Assembly: GCA_017480325.1 (NCBI GenBank)
Contig: JAFVAY010000005.1
Coordinates: 38,631-102,630 of the forward strand
Reading direction: 5' to 3'
Origin: Clostridiales bacterium
GTDB lineage: Bacteria; Bacillota; Clostridia; Saccharofermentanales; Saccharofermentanaceae
Length of the DNA: 64,000 bases
Shown one piece after another: positions 19,730-28,253 of this stretch. How positions within the stretch are numbered: the stretch's first letter is position 1; each line of letters begins with the position of its first letter. The notes beneath the pieces are model-generated. The model did no database searches and was not told where the DNA came from. It saw only the letters and a list, made by a program, of their open reading frames with translations. Made by a program: the position numbers and the translations under genes.

Positions 19730-20362
19730 TTACTTTGATGCCTTTACGGAAGTCTCGACTGTAACGAGGCCACCCTTAGGTCCGGGAATCGCGCCCTTAA
19801 GAACGAGGATCCCTCTCTCGCCGTCAACCATAACGACGCTAAGATTCTGAACTGTGCAGTTTACAGCACCCATGTGTCCAGGCATCTTCTTGCCGGGCAT
19901 TACACGACCCGGAGTAGATGTAGCACCCATGGAACCGACTCTTCTGTGGTACATGGAGCCATGACCGGAAGGTCCGCCCTTCTGACCGTGACGCTTGATG
20001 TTGCCCTGGAAGCCCTTACCCTTGGAAACACCGCTTACATCAACCTGATCTCCTACAGAGAACATGTCAGATACCTTGATCTCCTGACCGAGCTCATAAT
20101 CATCCTCTGTTCTGAACTCACGGATGACCTTCTTGACCTCGACGTCAGCCTTCTTGAACTGACCCTTGTCGGGCTTGTTCACGAGCTTCTCGCGAACTGC
20201 GCCGGATCCGACCTTGACAGCCTTATAGCCGTCTGTCTCAACTGTCTTGTTCTGGAGCACATACATAGGCTCTACTTCAATGACGGTTGCTGGTATGACA
20301 TTTCCGTTCTCATCGAACAGCTGTGTCATTCCGGACTTTCTGCCGATAACAAATTTTGCCAT
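19730..20362 (-). CDS. rplC: 50S ribosomal protein L3
   Basis: A 210-residue L3, an early assembly protein. It starts [20 protein letters not shown] and has [20 protein letters not shown] and [26 protein letters not shown] precedes the ATG. It is separated from rpsJ by about 110 bases, unusually long for this operon. Confidence 0.97.
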   Translation of the reverse strand: MAKFVIGRKSGMTQLFDENGNVIPATVIEVEPMYVLQNKTVETDGYKAVKVGSGAVREKLVNKPDKGQFKKADVEVKKVIREFRTEDDYELGQEIKVSDMFSVGDQVDVSGVSKGKGFQGNIKRHGQKGGPSGHGSMYHRRVGSMGATSTPGRVMPGKKMPGHMGAVNCTVQNLSVVMVDGERGILVLKGAIPGPKGGLVTVETSVKASK

Positions 20363-20472
20363 TCTTCTTTCCTCCTGTTTAAGGTTATTGGTTCGCCCGC
20401 TTATCTAGCGAACATGACCCGGGCACGAACTTGGCAGGTCCTTACCCGAATAATACCTGTCGTATGCTTCTA
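20363..20472 (-). promoter_or_regulatory. Structured spacer between rpsJ and rplC
   Basis: A 110-base non-coding interval. On the minus strand CAGGT pairs with ACCTG and, further on, GTTCG pairs with CGAAC just before the rplC ribosome binding site. The first hairpin contains TCGGGTAAG and GACCTGC, words that also occur close together in bacterial 23S rRNA as I remember it. A regulatory role for L3 or L4 is only a suggestion. Confidence 0.3.
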
Positions 20473-20781
20473 TTAAGCCTTAAGCTCGATAGAAACGCCG
20501 GCAGGTAAGTCAAGCTTCTGAAGCGCCTCAACAGTCTTATTGTTGGACGTATATACATCGATCAGTCTCTTATGAGTTCTCTGCTCGAACTGCTCACGAG
20601 AATCCTTGTACTTGTGAGGTGATCTTAAGATAGTAACAACTTCCTTCTCTGTAGGGAGCGGGATAGGGCCTGAATATGAAGCACCTGTTCTCTCCACCGC
20701 ATCGATGATGGACTTTGCACTCTCGTCAAGGAGCTTGTGATCATAAGCCTTGATCTTGATTCTTAACTTCTGGTTAGCCAT
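20473..20781 (-). CDS. rpsJ: 30S ribosomal protein S10
   Basis: A 102-residue S10, first gene of the superoperon. It starts [20 protein letters not shown] and has [20 protein letters not shown], with the usual end [11 protein letters not shown]. Besides its place in the small-subunit head, S10 (NusE) joins NusB in antitermination complexes. TGGAGG precedes the ATG. A leader of about 270 bases lies upstream. Confidence 0.98.
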   Translation of the reverse strand: MANQKLRIKIKAYDHKLLDESAKSIIDAVERTGASYSGPIPLPTEKEVVTILRSPHKYKDSREQFEQRTHKRLIDVYTSNNKTVEALQKLDLPAGVSIELKA

Positions 20782-21053
20782 TTTGTATCCTCCATACTAT
20801 TGCTGTTATTTATTCAACCTTTCCGGGCGTTTCCTTGGTTTCCATTCAAAAACCCGGATCTCCAGTTACCGCATCTGCTGCGGCACTTTGGCTCCCGGGC
20901 AACGGTTACCATGTTAATCGCTGCCGGCAATAAGCCGAATCGCAGGGATCTTATGTCCCTACTTCTCCCCCGAAGTTACCCGCCGGACCGTGCAGCCCAC
21001 AGCCTTGACGGCAATCTCCGAGATCAAACGCACGGCGACCCGAAAGTCGCGCA
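20782..21053 (-). promoter_or_regulatory. Long structured 5' leader of the S10 operon
   Basis: About 270 non-coding bases lie between the predicted transcription start and rpsJ. On the minus strand several stems are visible: GCGAC/GTCGC near the 5' end, ACTTC/GAAGT around GGGGGA (20961-20980), GGCAGCG/CGTTGCC (about 20897-20925), and CCGCA/TGCGG (20869-20883). The last is enclosed by a stem ending in a U run. The element around 20961-20980 resembles a 23S rRNA word. The pairing is seen; control by a ribosomal protein is inferred from operons of this kind. Confidence 0.5.
20848..20899 (-). terminator. Possible attenuator in the S10 leader
   Basis: On the minus strand CCCGG (within 20894-20899) can pair with CCGGG (20853-20857), enclosing the CCGCA/TGCGG hairpin. 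The second arm is followed at once by TTTTT (20848-20852). It lies about 65 bases before rpsJ. The stem is short and interrupted, so termination efficiency is uncertain. Confidence 0.4.
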
Positions 21054-21059
21054 GATGAA

Positions 21060-21088
21060 ATTCTACTACGGGTTGGGGATATTGGCAA
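21060..21088 (-). promoter_or_regulatory. Promoter of the S10-spc-alpha superoperon
   Basis: On the minus strand TTGCCA (21083-21088) and TAGAAT (21060-21065) are separated by exactly 17 bases. It lies just after the hslO stop and about 280 bases upstream of rpsJ. Confidence 0.7.
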
Positions 21089-21106
21089 TAGTTTTTTTGA
21101 AAATAC

Positions 21107-22039
21107 TTATATTTTTTTCAGCTTCAGCTCGAAAAGCTTCTCCAGCTCCTTCGGAGAGAAGCTGTACTTCGAGCCGCAGAAGTGACACACGGTCTCTATA
21201 TCTTTATTATCTTTAATCATTTTATATAGCTCCGCGCGTCCCAAGGTCGCAAGCCCTTCGGACATACGCTCCTTCGAGCAGGGGCAACTGAAGCTTACGG
21301 GATAACCGTTAAGATATGTTATTTCCGGATCTCCCATGAACAGATCCAGTATCTTCGCCGGAGAGAAGCCCTCTTCCATAAGGAAGGTTATCTCAGGGAA
21401 GCCTCCGTTCGCTCTCTTCTCTACGTAATCAAGATCCTGATCGGTAAATCCCGGCATCATCTGTATCATCATGCCTCCGGCATTGACCACGTGACCGTCT
21501 TTGATCTGCACTCCTAACGCCACTATGGAGGGAGTCTGCTCAGAGGATGCAAGATAATATGTAAAGTCCTCGGCTATCTCGCCGGAGATAAGCTCCACCG
21601 ATCCGGAATACGGCTCCTTAAGTCCTACGTCCCGTATTACGGTAAGAGAGCCCTTCTTACCCACAGCCTCTCCCACATTGATCTTCCCCGGTCGAAGATA
21701 AGTAGTCTCGACATTACCTTCGATCGGATATGCTCTGACATGACCCTTATTATCACATACACAGGTCATCCCCTTCATGGGACCGTCTGATCTTATGATG
21801 GTCGTCTGTGTATCCGTCTCATTCTTAAGGCTCTCGGCGATAAGAAGAGAGCCTGTCATGAATCTTCCTAAGGCAGCGGTGGCGGCATTAGATGTGTTAT
21901 GAAGCTCTCTTGCCTTCTCGCATAGAGAAGTAGTGCTTATAGCTACAGCCTTGACATTCCCCTTAAGAGCTACTGCCCTTACGAGATGATCCTCTTTATC
22001 GTCGAGAGGCATGCCGGAAGCATAATATCTGTCATCCAT
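21107..22039 (-). CDS. hslO: Redox-regulated holdase chaperone Hsp33
   Basis: A 310-residue Hsp33. The C-terminal redox switch is present as CPCSKE (CxC) and CHFCG (CxxC), four cysteines that bind zinc when reduced and form disulfides on oxidative stress, exposing the chaperone site. The N-terminal part shows GRFMTGSLLIAESLK and SDGPMKGMTCVCDNKGHVRA. It is the last gene of the run pucR-ftsE-ftsX-M23-hslO, 11 bases after the M23 hydrolase gene. No clear terminator separates it from the S10 promoter. Confidence 0.95.
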   Translation of the reverse strand: MDDRYYASGMPLDDKEDHLVRAVALKGNVKAVAISTTSLCEKARELHNTSNAATAALGRFMTGSLLIAESLKNETDTQTTIIRSDGPMKGMTCVCDNKGHVRAYPIEGNVETTYLRPGKINVGEAVGKKGSLTVIRDVGLKEPYSGSVELISGEIAEDFTYYLASSEQTPSIVALGVQIKDGHVVNAGGMMIQMMPGFTDQDLDYVEKRANGGFPEITFLMEEGFSPAKILDLFMGDPEITYLNGYPVSFSCPCSKERMSEGLATLGRAELYKMIKDNKDIETVCHFCGSKYSFSPKELEKLFELKLKKI

Positions 22040-22050
22040 GCTTAAACTCC

Positions 22051-23412
22051 TTAAGGCAGACAGCCCAAAGGATCTACTCTCGTGCCGTTGATCCTGACCT
22101 CGAAGTGAAGATGCGATCCTGTGGATCCGCCTGTAGAGCCTACCGTTCCGACAGCCTCCCCTGCGGAGACATACTGTCCTACCGATACATACACGCTGGT
22201 GCAGTGGGCATAGAGCGTAGATACGCCGTTACCGTGATCTATTATGAAGTAATTACCGTAGCCTGAGCCTCCCCAGCTCTGGCCGGGGACAGGAGTCTCG
22301 ACGTATATGACCGTACCGGAAGCTGCAGCCATTATGGTATCACCGAAGCCGGCACCGATATCGATACCAGAGTGGAATCTCGTGTTACCGTAGATAGGAT
22401 GAACTCTGTAGCCGAAGGGCGAGGTTATGGTATGACACCAGGTCGGCCACTGCAAGGATACGCCACTGGTGCTTACTGTAGGAACCGGCGTGGGTGTCGC
22501 AGCCTCTGTGGCCTCTGTGGGAACGGTCTCACCCGACTCATTCGTCTGGGCGGTCTCCGTCTGCTCGGAAGTTGTCGTAGCGGATGTTGTGGTGGTCGTT
22601 GCCGCGACCTCGGCATCGTACTGTGCCTGAAGACTTAATATCTGTGAATCAAGTGACGCTGCTAGGGCTTCAAGAGAATTCTCCTGAGCAGTCCACGAAT
22701 CAAGCTCCGTAGATATATCCTCGAGAGCTGCCGTTGTTATTCCTATCCTCTCCTCGAGCTCGTCAAGCTGGGCCTGCTTCTCATCTGCAATAGCCTGCAT
22801 CTCATCGGCCTGCTGAAGTGCCAGCTCCCTTTGTGCCTCAGCATTGGCGAGTGCGATTTCCATCTCATCCACAGCCTGAGCATCCGCATCTGCTATAAGA
22901 GAGATAATCTCCATATTGGTAAAGAACCCGGCAAGACTATCAGACTCCAGAAGGACCTCCAGGGTCGACTTATTCTGATACTCGAACATTACCGACAATC
23001 TTTCCTGGAACATAAGCTCCGTTGCCGCGAGATTCTCCTGAGCATCGATATAAGCATCAAGAGCCTCCGTCTTAGCTACCAGAGCGGCTGCCAGCTGTGC
23101 CGATATGACCTCATACTGAGCCCTTTGCTCCTCCGACAGATCGTTAAGCTCCGCGAGCTCTCCGGACAAGGCATTCGCCTGTCCTGCCAGTGCGGACACC
23201 ATACTTGCCGCAGCCTGAGCATCGGCTATAGCCTGATCTCTTTGATTCCTTCTCTCCTCCAGCTCCTCCTGGGTGTCGAATCTGAACAGATCCGTACGCT
23301 CCATAAGGTTCATGGAGGCGCCTGCATATACAGGTCTTCTTATCATCAGGCAGGTGAAGCTCACCGTCCCGATCATTGCCAAAGTAACAAGTATCTTAAC
23401 CGATCTTCTCAT
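22051..23412 (-). CDS. Secreted M23 murein hydrolase, FtsEX-associated
   Basis: A 453-residue exported protein. It has an N-terminal signal segment (about residues 1-33), a long alpha-helical coiled-coil region rich in Ala, Glu and Gln (about 45-265), a Thr/Glu/Pro linker, and a C-terminal M23 (LytM) peptidase domain with zinc motifs HSGIDIGAGFGD and HLHFEVRINGT. The coiled coil plus hydrolase layout and the position directly after ftsX match EnvC or PcsB-like partners that FtsEX activates to cleave septal peptidoglycan. The ATG at 23412 overlaps the ftsX stop (ATGA), ruling out the longer reading. Confidence 0.9.
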   Translation of the reverse strand: MRRSVKILVTLAMIGTVSFTCLMIRRPVYAGASMNLMERTDLFRFDTQEELEERRNQRDQAIADAQAAASMVSALAGQANALSGELAELNDLSEEQRAQYEVISAQLAAALVAKTEALDAYIDAQENLAATELMFQERLSVMFEYQNKSTLEVLLESDSLAGFFTNMEIISLIADADAQAVDEMEIALANAEAQRELALQQADEMQAIADEKQAQLDELEERIGITTAALEDISTELDSWTAQENSLEALAASLDSQILSLQAQYDAEVAATTTTTSATTTSEQTETAQTNESGETVPTEATEAATPTPVPTVSTSGVSLQWPTWCHTITSPFGYRVHPIYGNTRFHSGIDIGAGFGDTIMAAASGTVIYVETPVPGQSWGGSGYGNYFIIDHGNGVSTLYAHCTSVYVSVGQYVSAGEAVGTVGSTGGSTGSHLHFEVRINGTRVDPLGCLP

Positions 23413-24305
23413 ACCCTTATATACTTCCTTACCGAGATTCCGCTTCCGATAGCTCCGATGAGGATACCGGTAAACAGTGTAAGAATAAGGACCCACCACA
23501 TAACTGCCCTTGCAGGGAGTATCGCATAGAAGCTGGCAGGATCCACATTTGCCATGACTCTATAGTAGAGCGTCCTGTAGGCTATCACGGTTACTGCCCA
23601 GGAGCAGATCGCGCTTATAAGTCCGATAATGGCTCCCTCTATGACATACGGCATTCGTATGTAGGCATTGGTGGCACCTACAAACTTCATGATCTCTATC
23701 TCATTTGCTCTCGAATAGACCGAGATCCGTACCATGGTAGAAATGATAAACAACGCTATTACGAACAGAAGTATGGTTGTTAGTGCCGTTCCTACATTAA
23801 CATACCTTCCGGCACGCTCCAGTACTGCCATAACTCTGCTCTCTCTTGATACCTTGGATACACCGGGCAGGGTCTGAAGCCTTGATACCACCTCGTCTCC
23901 CAAGGAAGGATCCGATATCCTTACACTGAAGGTATAAGGCAGATACATGTTATAGTCGAACTCATCCAGTATTGACTGGCTGTCACCAAGATTTGTCTTA
24001 AAGCTGTTGTAGTTATCTACGGGACTTCTTCTTATGCTCTCGATAATACGTGTATCCTCGTTAATAAGCTGCTCTGTCTGCGCCAGCTCCTCATCAGAGA
24101 CCTGAAGCTTCATGTAGACCTCTATAGGCGGCTGCTGTCCGAGCTTCTTCATAATGACCCTGGCATTCGCCGAGAAGATCAGGAATATATTAAGGATTAT
24201 AAGCATCAGAAGTATCGTCGTTATCGAAGCCACGGTAACGAAGGGATGACGCTTTATCCCCGAGAAGCCCTCTCTTACAGAATTGAAAAATGTCTTGATG
24301 CTCAC
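23409..24305 (-). CDS. ftsX: Cell division protein FtsX
   Basis: A 298-residue FtsX with a first membrane segment at about residues 20-48, an extracellular domain (about 50-165) and three C-terminal membrane segments. The motif VYSRANEIEIMKFVGATNAYIR before the third segment, in parts, is characteristic. FtsX transmits FtsE ATPase cycles across the membrane to a cell-wall hydrolase. The gene overlaps ftsE and the M23 gene by four bases on each side, so all three are translationally coupled. Confidence 0.95.
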   Translation of the reverse strand: MSIKTFFNSVREGFSGIKRHPFVTVASITTILLMLIILNIFLIFSANARVIMKKLGQQPPIEVYMKLQVSDEELAQTEQLINEDTRIIESIRRSPVDNYNSFKTNLGDSQSILDEFDYNMYLPYTFSVRISDPSLGDEVVSRLQTLPGVSKVSRESRVMAVLERAGRYVNVGTALTTILLFVIALFIISTMVRISVYSRANEIEIMKFVGATNAYIRMPYVIEGAIIGLISAICSWAVTVIAYRTLYYRVMANVDPASFYAILPARAVMWWVLILTLFTGILIGAIGSGISVRKYIRV

Positions 24306-25561
24306 TCGTCGTCCTCCTGGATATCAAGATCTATATCATCCATTCGGACTTCTTCGATCCAGCTGTCATCTTCTTCCGGGGTCTCCTCGACAGGGACTTC
24401 GTCCTTCTCCTGCGAAGGCGCCTCAGCTTCGGAAGACTGTTCTGTCTGCTCCTCTATTAATTCCGGCTCCAAAGGCTGCTCTTCTATCTCCTCCGGCTCC
24501 GAATCAGGTGCCTTCGATATCTCTTCTACAGCCTCCTCATGAAAAGGAGCTTCAATAGCAGGCATCTCCTCTGCCTCGTTCTCTACAGGAAGAGAGTCAA
24601 CATCCGTGATCTCATCCCCGAAGGCGACCTCTTCGTCGTCATAACCCTCATCCGAGAATACGGACGCAGGCGCGGGAGTCGAAGCTGCCACAGTAGCTGC
24701 AGAGGCTGCCGCCAGAACCTCGTTCTTAAGGGCAAGCTCCGCCGGAGGCGTCTCTCCGAAATAAAAATTTCCCGGCTTATTAATATCAGTATAATTCTCC
24801 TCTTCAGAGGCGGCTTTGTAATCAGAATCGTCTCCGAAGGCCACGCCCATGGACGGAACGGAAGGTACCGGCATATTCTCATCTGCATAAGCACTGTCTT
24901 CCTTATCTCTTACAACAATACCGTCCTCGATCTCGATTACTCTCTTCTTCATCTTGTCTACAAGATTGGCATCATGAGTACATACGATGACTGTCGTCCC
25001 CGAACGGTTGATGTCGAGAAGCAGACCCATAATATTCTCTGAGGTCTCGGGATCAAGATTACCCGTAGGCTCGTCAGCAATTATGAGCTTCGGATTATTA
25101 AGCATCGCTCTTGCTATGGCGACCCTCTGCTGCTCTCCTCCCGACAGTTGCTGTGGATAAGCGTCAGCCTTGTCCTTGAGACCTACAATGTTAAGTACCA
25201 GCTGGACCTTCTGATGAAGGCTCTTACGTGACAGACCTATGATCTCTCCTGCGAAGGATATATTCTCCGAGACGGTCTTGGTCTCGATAAGACGGAAATC
25301 CTGGAATATCATTCCTATCTGTCTTCTCAAGACCGGAACAAGAGCACGGGACATCTCCGATATATTAAATCCGTCGATAAAAATCGCTCCCTCATTGGGA
25401 CGCTCCTCGCAGTTCATACACTTAAGAATTGTGGATTTACCGGAGCCGGACTTACCGATTATGAATACGAATTCGCCCTCGTCGATCAGGAAGGATACCC
25501 CTCTTAAGGCATCTACTCCCGAGTTCTTATAGGTCTTGTGAACGTTCTGGAATTTTATCAT
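24302..25561 (-). CDS. ftsE: Cell division ATPase FtsE with long acidic C-terminal tail
   Basis: The first 220 or so residues are a normal FtsE: Walker A GKSGSGKST, signature LSGGEQQRVAIARAM, Walker B LIIADEPTGNLD. FtsE is usually 220-235 residues, but this protein has 419: roughly 195 extra residues rich in Glu, Asp, Ala, Pro and Ser with no recognised domain, ending IDLDIQEDDE. The frame is open throughout and the tail runs directly into the ftsX start, so it is not a frameshift. The tail is probably disordered and may be an interaction or regulatory arm. Confidence 0.92.
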   Translation of the reverse strand: MIKFQNVHKTYKNSGVDALRGVSFLIDEGEFVFIIGKSGSGKSTILKCMNCEERPNEGAIFIDGFNISEMSRALVPVLRRQIGMIFQDFRLIETKTVSENISFAGEIIGLSRKSLHQKVQLVLNIVGLKDKADAYPQQLSGGEQQRVAIARAMLNNPKLIIADEPTGNLDPETSENIMGLLLDINRSGTTVIVCTHDANLVDKMKKRVIEIEDGIVVRDKEDSAYADENMPVPSVPSMGVAFGDDSDYKAASEEENYTDINKPGNFYFGETPPAELALKNEVLAAASAATVAASTPAPASVFSDEGYDDEEVAFGDEITDVDSLPVENEAEEMPAIEAPFHEEAVEEISKAPDSEPEEIEEQPLEPELIEEQTEQSSEAEAPSQEKDEVPVEETPEEDDSWIEEVRMDDIDLDIQEDDE

Positions 25562-26664
25562 CTGATCATATTATCCTTAGACGTCTCAAGATACTGAAGA
25601 TAGGTCCTTACCATGGATGCCATCTTAAAAAGTACGGCATCGTCGAAGGATCTTAAGTCAAGACCCGTATTCTTCTTAACCTTGTCGAGTCTGTATACCA
25701 GTGTATTTCTGTGAACGAACAGCTCTCTTGATGTCTCGCTGCCGTTAAGATTATTCTCGAAGAAGCAGTCGATAGTCGCCAGCGTATCCTCGTCTAAAGA
25801 CCTGTAGGCCTCATTCGGGAATACCTCGTCAATAAACATACGGCATAACGTGGACGGAAGCTGATAGATGAGTCTTCCTATACCGAGCTGATTATACTTG
25901 GAGATATAGCAGTTCTTCTCGAAGATCTTACCGACACGAAGAGCAAGCATGGAATCTCTGTAGCTCTTGGCGATCTGCTGGAACATAGGAACGAAGGAAC
26001 CGACTCCGATGTACGCCGTTATACCTTCATTATTAAGGCTGTCCAGAATAGCCTGCGATGTCTCATCCACAAAAGTATTTCTATCTGTCTCGGAATCCTC
26101 TACCTCTGCAACGTTAAGCACGATGATCGAAGTTGTCTCATCCATGGCAAGCACTGTGGAATTAGAATTCTCTCCGTAAATGCTTTGGAGGATATCAAGA
26201 GTCTCTGCTCCGTCCTCATCATTCGATCTAACTACTATAACAAGTCTCGGCTCACTGCAATTGATCTTGAAGTCTCTTGCCTTAATAGGGATCTCACCCT
26301 GAAGCTCGTTCTCGAGCAGGACACTCTTAATAAAGAGCTCCTTCTCAGCATCCGTTCCATGCTCCTTAACCACAGTCCTGATCCACTCTCCGAGAAGTGA
26401 GAGATTGACTCTTGAATTTGCATCCGTGCCGTAAAGATATGCAATATAACGAACCTGATCGTTAAGCACGATCTTCATGTAGGACTTGTCAGAGGTCGAG
26501 GAATACTGGTCATCACTTAACATGACCGCCCGGGAAGCTGAATCAGACTGCCCCTCCATCTCCGGATTCGTGGAAGCTATGATCAACCCGTTGGTATCCA
26601 TAACTCCTGCTTCAGTCTTAAGTATCGAAGCTGCGAGACGTATGCATTTCTTAATATCTTCCAT
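25558..26664 (-). CDS. PucR/CdaR-type transcriptional regulator
   Basis: A 368-residue protein ending in the PucR helix-turn-helix (FVHRNTLVYRLDKVKKNTGL, about residues 318-337). The central region (about 115-260) resembles the GGDEF-like fold typical of CdaR-type regulators, and the N-terminus contains GVMDTNGLIIASTNPE, a sensory-like segment. The gene overlaps ftsE by four bases, so it is the first gene of the ftsEX operon and may control it; that role is inferred from position. Its ligand is unknown. Confidence 0.8.
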   Translation of the reverse strand: MEDIKKCIRLAASILKTEAGVMDTNGLIIASTNPEMEGQSDSASRAVMLSDDQYSSTSDKSYMKIVLNDQVRYIAYLYGTDANSRVNLSLLGEWIRTVVKEHGTDAEKELFIKSVLLENELQGEIPIKARDFKINCSEPRLVIVVRSNDEDGAETLDILQSIYGENSNSTVLAMDETTSIIVLNVAEVEDSETDRNTFVDETSQAILDSLNNEGITAYIGVGSFVPMFQQIAKSYRDSMLALRVGKIFEKNCYISKYNQLGIGRLIYQLPSTLCRMFIDEVFPNEAYRSLDEDTLATIDCFFENNLNGSETSRELFVHRNTLVYRLDKVKKNTGLDLRSFDDAVLFKMASMVRTYLQYLETSKDNMIR

Positions 26665-26709
26665 TGCCGTGCTCCTTCTTCAAGTTCGAGGACATACTTT
26701 TACCCATAA

Positions 26710-26738
26710 ATAATAACTTTTTCGGGCGTTTTTAACAA
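26710..26738 (-). promoter_or_regulatory. Promoter of the pucR-ftsE-ftsX-M23-hslO operon
   Basis: On the minus strand TTGTTA (26733-26738) and TATTAT (26710-26715) are spaced by 17 bases, 45 bases upstream of the regulator start. Confidence 0.6.
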
Positions 26739-26769
26739 GCCACCCGAGAAGGATGACACACAATCGAAA

Positions 26770-26808
26770 AGAAATAAAAAGAGCCGGCGGGATAATCCCG
26801 ACCGGCTC
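26770..26808 (-). terminator. Rho-independent terminator of msmX
   Basis: On the minus strand GAGCCGG and CCGGCTC pair, with an inner CGGGA/TCCCG stem, followed by TTTTTATTTC. It lies about 25 bases after the msmX stop. Confidence 0.9.
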
Positions 26809-26833
26809 CATACAACTCTGGAGAGTATGTTTA

Positions 26834-27949
26834 TCAGGAAATGATGCTCTGCTCTGTATCCTTGTCGAAGAGGTGGATACGGTTCGTGTCGATAGCAAGG
26901 TCAACAACCTGACCAACAGTGGACTGAGAAGTTGTAGGGTCAACTCTACATGTGAGAGGGAGAGCTCCGTTAACCGTAACATAGAGATATGTCTCGGCAC
27001 CGAGCATCTCAACGACGTCTACGTCAGCTGCGAATGCTGTCTCAGGGTGCTCTGTAACGTATGTAGCTTCATCTGTGATAGCCTCAGGACGAACACCGAA
27101 GATGACCTCCTGACCATCGCGCTCCATAACTTCCTCAACTGCATAACGATCAGGGAGCTTAACTGTAACGTTCTCGAATGTTACATAAACGTCAGAACCG
27201 TCAACGTTGATAGTAGCATTGATGAAGTTCATAGGAGGCATTCCGATAAATCCAGCAACGAATGTGTTGATCGGGTTATCATAGAGCTCTGTAGGAGAAT
27301 CAACCTGCTGAATGAAGCCGTCCTTCATAACAACGATTCTCGTACCCATGGTCATAGCCTCTGTCTGATCGTGTGTAACGTATACGAATGTTGTCTTGAG
27401 TCTGTGGTGGAGCTTTGTGATCTCAACACGCATCTGAACACGGAGCTTAGCGTCCAAGTTGGAGAGAGGCTCGTCCATGAGGAAGACCTTAGGGTCACGA
27501 ACAATAGCACGGCCGAGAGCTACACGCTGTCTCTGTCCACCGGAGAGAGCCTTAGGCTTTCTCTCGAGGAGGTGCTCGATCTCGAGGATCTTAGCAGCTT
27601 CTGTAACACGACGGTTGATCTCTTCCTTAGGCATCTTCTTGAGCTTCAGTGAGAAAGCCATGTTGTCACGAACTGTCATGTGAGGATACAGAGCGTAGTT
27701 CTGGAAAACCATCGCGATATCTCTGTCCTTAGGGAGAACGTCGTTGATAAGACGGTCTTCGATATAAATCTCACCCTCGGATATATCTTCAAGACCTGCA
27801 AGCATACGAAGTGTTGTTGACTTTCCGCAACCGGAAGGACCAACGAGGATAACGAATTCCTTATCGGCAACCTCAAGGTTGAAATCGGAAACAGCAACTA
27901 CGCCGCCGTCATACTTCTTGTAAACATGCTGGAAAGATAAACTTGCCAT
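26834..27949 (-). CDS. msmX: Multi-sugar ABC transporter ATPase, MsmX/UgpC type
   Basis: A 371-residue ATPase with Walker [10 protein letters not shown], signature [15 protein letters not shown] and Walker [15 protein letters not shown]-terminal regulatory (TOBE/OB) domain follows from about residue 235 and gives the CUT1-family length. Such ATPases energise several carbohydrate importers in Firmicutes. It stands alone: no permease or binding protein is nearby, and it has its own terminator, as is common for the shared MsmX ATPase. GGAGG precedes the ATG. Confidence 0.92.
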   Translation of the reverse strand: MASLSFQHVYKKYDGGVVAVSDFNLEVADKEFVILVGPSGCGKSTTLRMLAGLEDISEGEIYIEDRLINDVLPKDRDIAMVFQNYALYPHMTVRDNMAFSLKLKKMPKEEINRRVTEAAKILEIEHLLERKPKALSGGQRQRVALGRAIVRDPKVFLMDEPLSNLDAKLRVQMRVEITKLHHRLKTTFVYVTHDQTEAMTMGTRIVVMKDGFIQQVDSPTELYDNPINTFVAGFIGMPPMNFINATINVDGSDVYVTFENVTVKLPDRYAVEEVMERDGQEVIFGVRPEAITDEATYVTEHPETAFAADVDVVEMLGAETYLYVTVNGALPLTCRVDPTTSQSTVGQVVDLAIDTNRIHLFDKDTEQSIIS

Positions 27950-28136
27950 TTTAAAAACCTCCGTAAATGCCTCTCGGCTTTCATGCGATTATCATAGCAA
28001 ATGGACTTTTCCTCTTCTATATGACAGTCTCACCAAAAATCGCTTTTCCGATTTGTTGTTAATTCAATTAAATTCCGTGTCTTTTGGGCTTTTTGCACAT
28101 TAAAAATATCGGGCGTTTGTGCACTTGATACAAGTG

Positions 28137-28165
28137 TTGACAAATGTATATTTATTCATTAGAAT
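28137..28165 (+). promoter_or_regulatory. argC promoter with an ARG box between the -35 and -10
   Basis: TTGACA (28137-28142) and TAGAAT (28160-28165) are spaced by 17 bases. The 18 bases 28143-28160 read AATGTATATTTATTCATT and match the ArgR operator pattern TGNATWWWWATNCA with no mismatch. ArgR bound here would block RNA polymerase. The rest of the 304-base divergent spacer (27950-28253) shows no further clear element; I did not find a convincing msmX promoter. Confidence 0.85.
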
Positions 28166-28253
28166 GCATAAACAATTTGGCGTGGACGCACTGCTTCAAG
28201 CGGCGTATTATTGTCATTGTTATTTATTAATATAAATGGAGATAATTAAATAA

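Noticed and set aside
20800..21216. A 138-codon plus-strand frame over the S10 leader
   Set aside because: It is antisense to the leader, promoter and hslO end, and has no ribosome binding site or recognisable motif.
26753..27652. A 299-codon plus-strand frame opposite msmX
   Set aside because: Begins across the msmX terminator and is antisense to a certain ATPase gene.
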